Shown here one piece after another: positions 62,484-64,000 of a DNA stretch of 64,000 bases. Source of the stretch: Spisula solida. Taxonomy: Eukaryota > Mollusca > Bivalvia > Venerida > Mactridae. A program made the position numbers and the translations under genes. The notes under the pieces are model-generated. The model had not been told where the DNA came from and ran no database searches. It saw nothing but the letters and a program-made list of their open reading frames with translations. The first letter of the stretch is position 1. Every line of letters starts with the position of its first letter. The stretch covers positions 13,474,089-13,538,088 of the forward strand of contig OX365956.1 in the NCBI GenBank assembly GCA_947247005.1. Direction: 5' to 3'.

Positions 62484-64000
62484 AGGTAGAACCAACTACA
62501 CTGAGCGGTTTTTAAAACGCAACACTAATGCAAATCAAGATCACATTTTTAATGTTGAACGAAATGTTATGTGCTTGTTATTGGCTACACATGGATTTGA
62601 ACTCGATGTTCCTTTCGTATAAACTCACAACAATGATACATTGAACCATGAACCGGAAACAAACGAAAAATGTACGAGGAATTAATGGGTTAATGCTTAT
62701 TATTTTTATGTATTGTCAATAGAGATAGTCGATCAATCGACAAATTAAAAACAAACATAAAATAAGACTGTTTACTACTCGGCGACGTAGTGGTCTTTAC
62801 GTTTGTAAAACGCTTAATAGCAATGTTTCAGGTTTACCGAAACATACTACGAATTTTACAGTCAATGGAAAGTAAATCTGGATAGAGATTGAGTGAATAA
62901 AATTCAACTTTTCTTAATCTGAATTGAGCTTTATATTGATCTTTGTTTTGCTTTTTTCTGTCTCCATGATAAGCACGAACACTTGTTCACAAACTTTATC
63001 AGAAAAATAAGTACCCATCAGCATTAATAATCTGAAAAACGCAGAATGTCGCATGACATCAAATTTGCTTTTGCTTTTGTCATCATTGTTTTATTCCAGT
63101 TGTAAAGGGTCTAATCAAATTGGAATTAAATGAATGTGATTGTAATGCCACCTATCTTAGCTACAAATGTTGACAAGTTCAGCAACATTAAACGTAAATT
63201 AGCGTAAATGTTGCGTTTTCAAAGCCGCTCAGTGTATGTATCATTTCAATAACCAAATATCAACGACCTTTTAGGTGTTTTGTTACATCAAATATGAATG
63301 GCGAGTTACCGTTGGACGTACAGTGACAACATCCCTGGTTACAATTTCAATCCAGCCAAACCTTTCCCCATGAACAGCTGGATGAAAGGTTTGGAATATA
63401 GAGCTCGCTAATGTCTAATGATGAGTGCGCTATACATACATGTACATGTATTTGTCACGAAATGGAACAAAATAAGACGATGCCTCCCAACATAGATTGA
63501 ACAGGCTAGAGACATTAAGGACGAATGGCTAAGTTGTTGTTGCACTCATTTATGCGCATATTATGCAAACATTATTGAAAGCATGTTTGTCAGTTTTATA
63601 GATGACAAAGATGAATATAAATTGTGTACAAGTACCATAATTATATTGTTACAGTGACATTTTTGCATAGTATAACAAACATATAAAGACCAACAAGTGT
63701 TTGCCAACAAAGAAATTTGACCCAATGTTTATTGATGACGATATAACGTCACGCATCAATTTTGTATTTTTTCGAATTTCAGTTACGTTTTTATATTGAT
63801 ACCTTTAAGAATAAAAATTTTATATTTGTAGTAGTTCTAAAGAAATAAATTCCATTTAAATAAGTTTTATTTCATAATTATAATTATGGTTGTTCTGCCG
63901 AATATTGCCCTCGTTGAATATGGCTGAATCTCGGCCAGGACACTTTTTAATCTCTGAAACTCTTTTCAGTGTTTCCCACACAACAGGATAAACGGGTTTG
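62484..64000 (+). repeat. Macro-repeat unit 4 (start only)
   Basis: Starts with the same marker and follows 36293-37850 almost base for base, with small indels (for example the shorter spacing near 63195 and 63740). It shows that the array continues to the right of the window. Confidence 0.85.
63921..64000 (+). mobile_element. SINE, unit 4 copy with tRNA head deleted, cut by window end
   Basis: Same headless structure as the unit 3 copy (gaatctcggccaggacac followed by tctctgaaact). The shared deletion shows that units 3 and 4 descend from one headless parent. Confidence 0.6.

Noticed and set aside
1..64000. LTR retrotransposon explanation for the long repeats
   Set aside because: The repeated blocks are 15-26 kb and tandem, with no gag, protease or integrase motifs, no primer-binding site and no TG…CA bounded terminal repeats seen.
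1..64000. CRISPR array, prophage or bacterial operon
   Set aside because: No regular spacer-repeat pattern and no dense long ORFs. Composition, SINEs and LINEs are those of an animal genome.

Overview
The window looks like AT-rich non-coding genomic DNA of a mollusc, most probably a bivalve. I found no intact host protein-coding gene, rRNA, functional tRNA, CRISPR array or bacterial-style operon. The assignment rests on dispersed repeats of the kind common in bivalve genomes: the 'GTCCGGACCATAACTTTG' repeat (three copies), tRNA-derived SINEs, short satellite-bearing elements and decayed LINEs. The species cannot be named from the sequence. Most open reading frames are short chance frames. Those shared between copies are shared because the DNA itself is duplicated.

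The main structure is a head-to-tail array of a very long repeat unit, using a recurring motif as an arbitrary phase marker: unit 1 at about 1-20770 (open on the left), unit 2 at 20771-36292, unit 3 at 36293-62483 and the start of unit 4 at 62484-64000. Each full unit has the same order. Block A carries a SINE, the 'GGCCATAACTAC' repeat and a 29-bp minisatellite. Next comes a unique-looking block. Block D holds an old LINE reverse-transcriptase relic. Block E holds a near-invariant 300-bp island, a satellite-bearing inverted-repeat element and the GTCCGGACC repeat. Block F holds a 147-bp tandem duplication and two shared ORFs.

The units differ in length (about 20.8, 15.5 and 26.2 kb) because of copy-specific insertions and deletions. 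Unit 2 has a 5'-truncated LINE at 29084-29845 with poly-A and a target-site duplication, and has lost about 1 kb in block E and more in block A. Unit 3 has a 1.14-kb TA-flanked inverted-repeat transposon at 42155-43293, a 3.3-kb composite insertion near 50958-54250 and an extra 1.3 kb near 47200-48570. Unit 1 lacks the 29-bp minisatellite and has about 5.4 kb of unrelated DNA at 15070-20460 in place of most of block F.

Similarity between units is patchy by eye. The junction of units 2 and 3 (about 35080-37950) is nearly identical to the junction of units 3 and 4 (about 61270-64000). Block E of unit 1 is nearly identical to block E of unit 3, while unit 2 is more diverged there. This is what unequal crossing-over or gene conversion in a tandem array would give. 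The two signals I would follow first are the 300-bp island that is almost unchanged in all three copies and holds a CRE next to an X-box-like motif, and the unit 3 transposon that carries inward-facing tRNA-like sequences at both ends plus remnants of a helix-turn-helix and an acidic tail.
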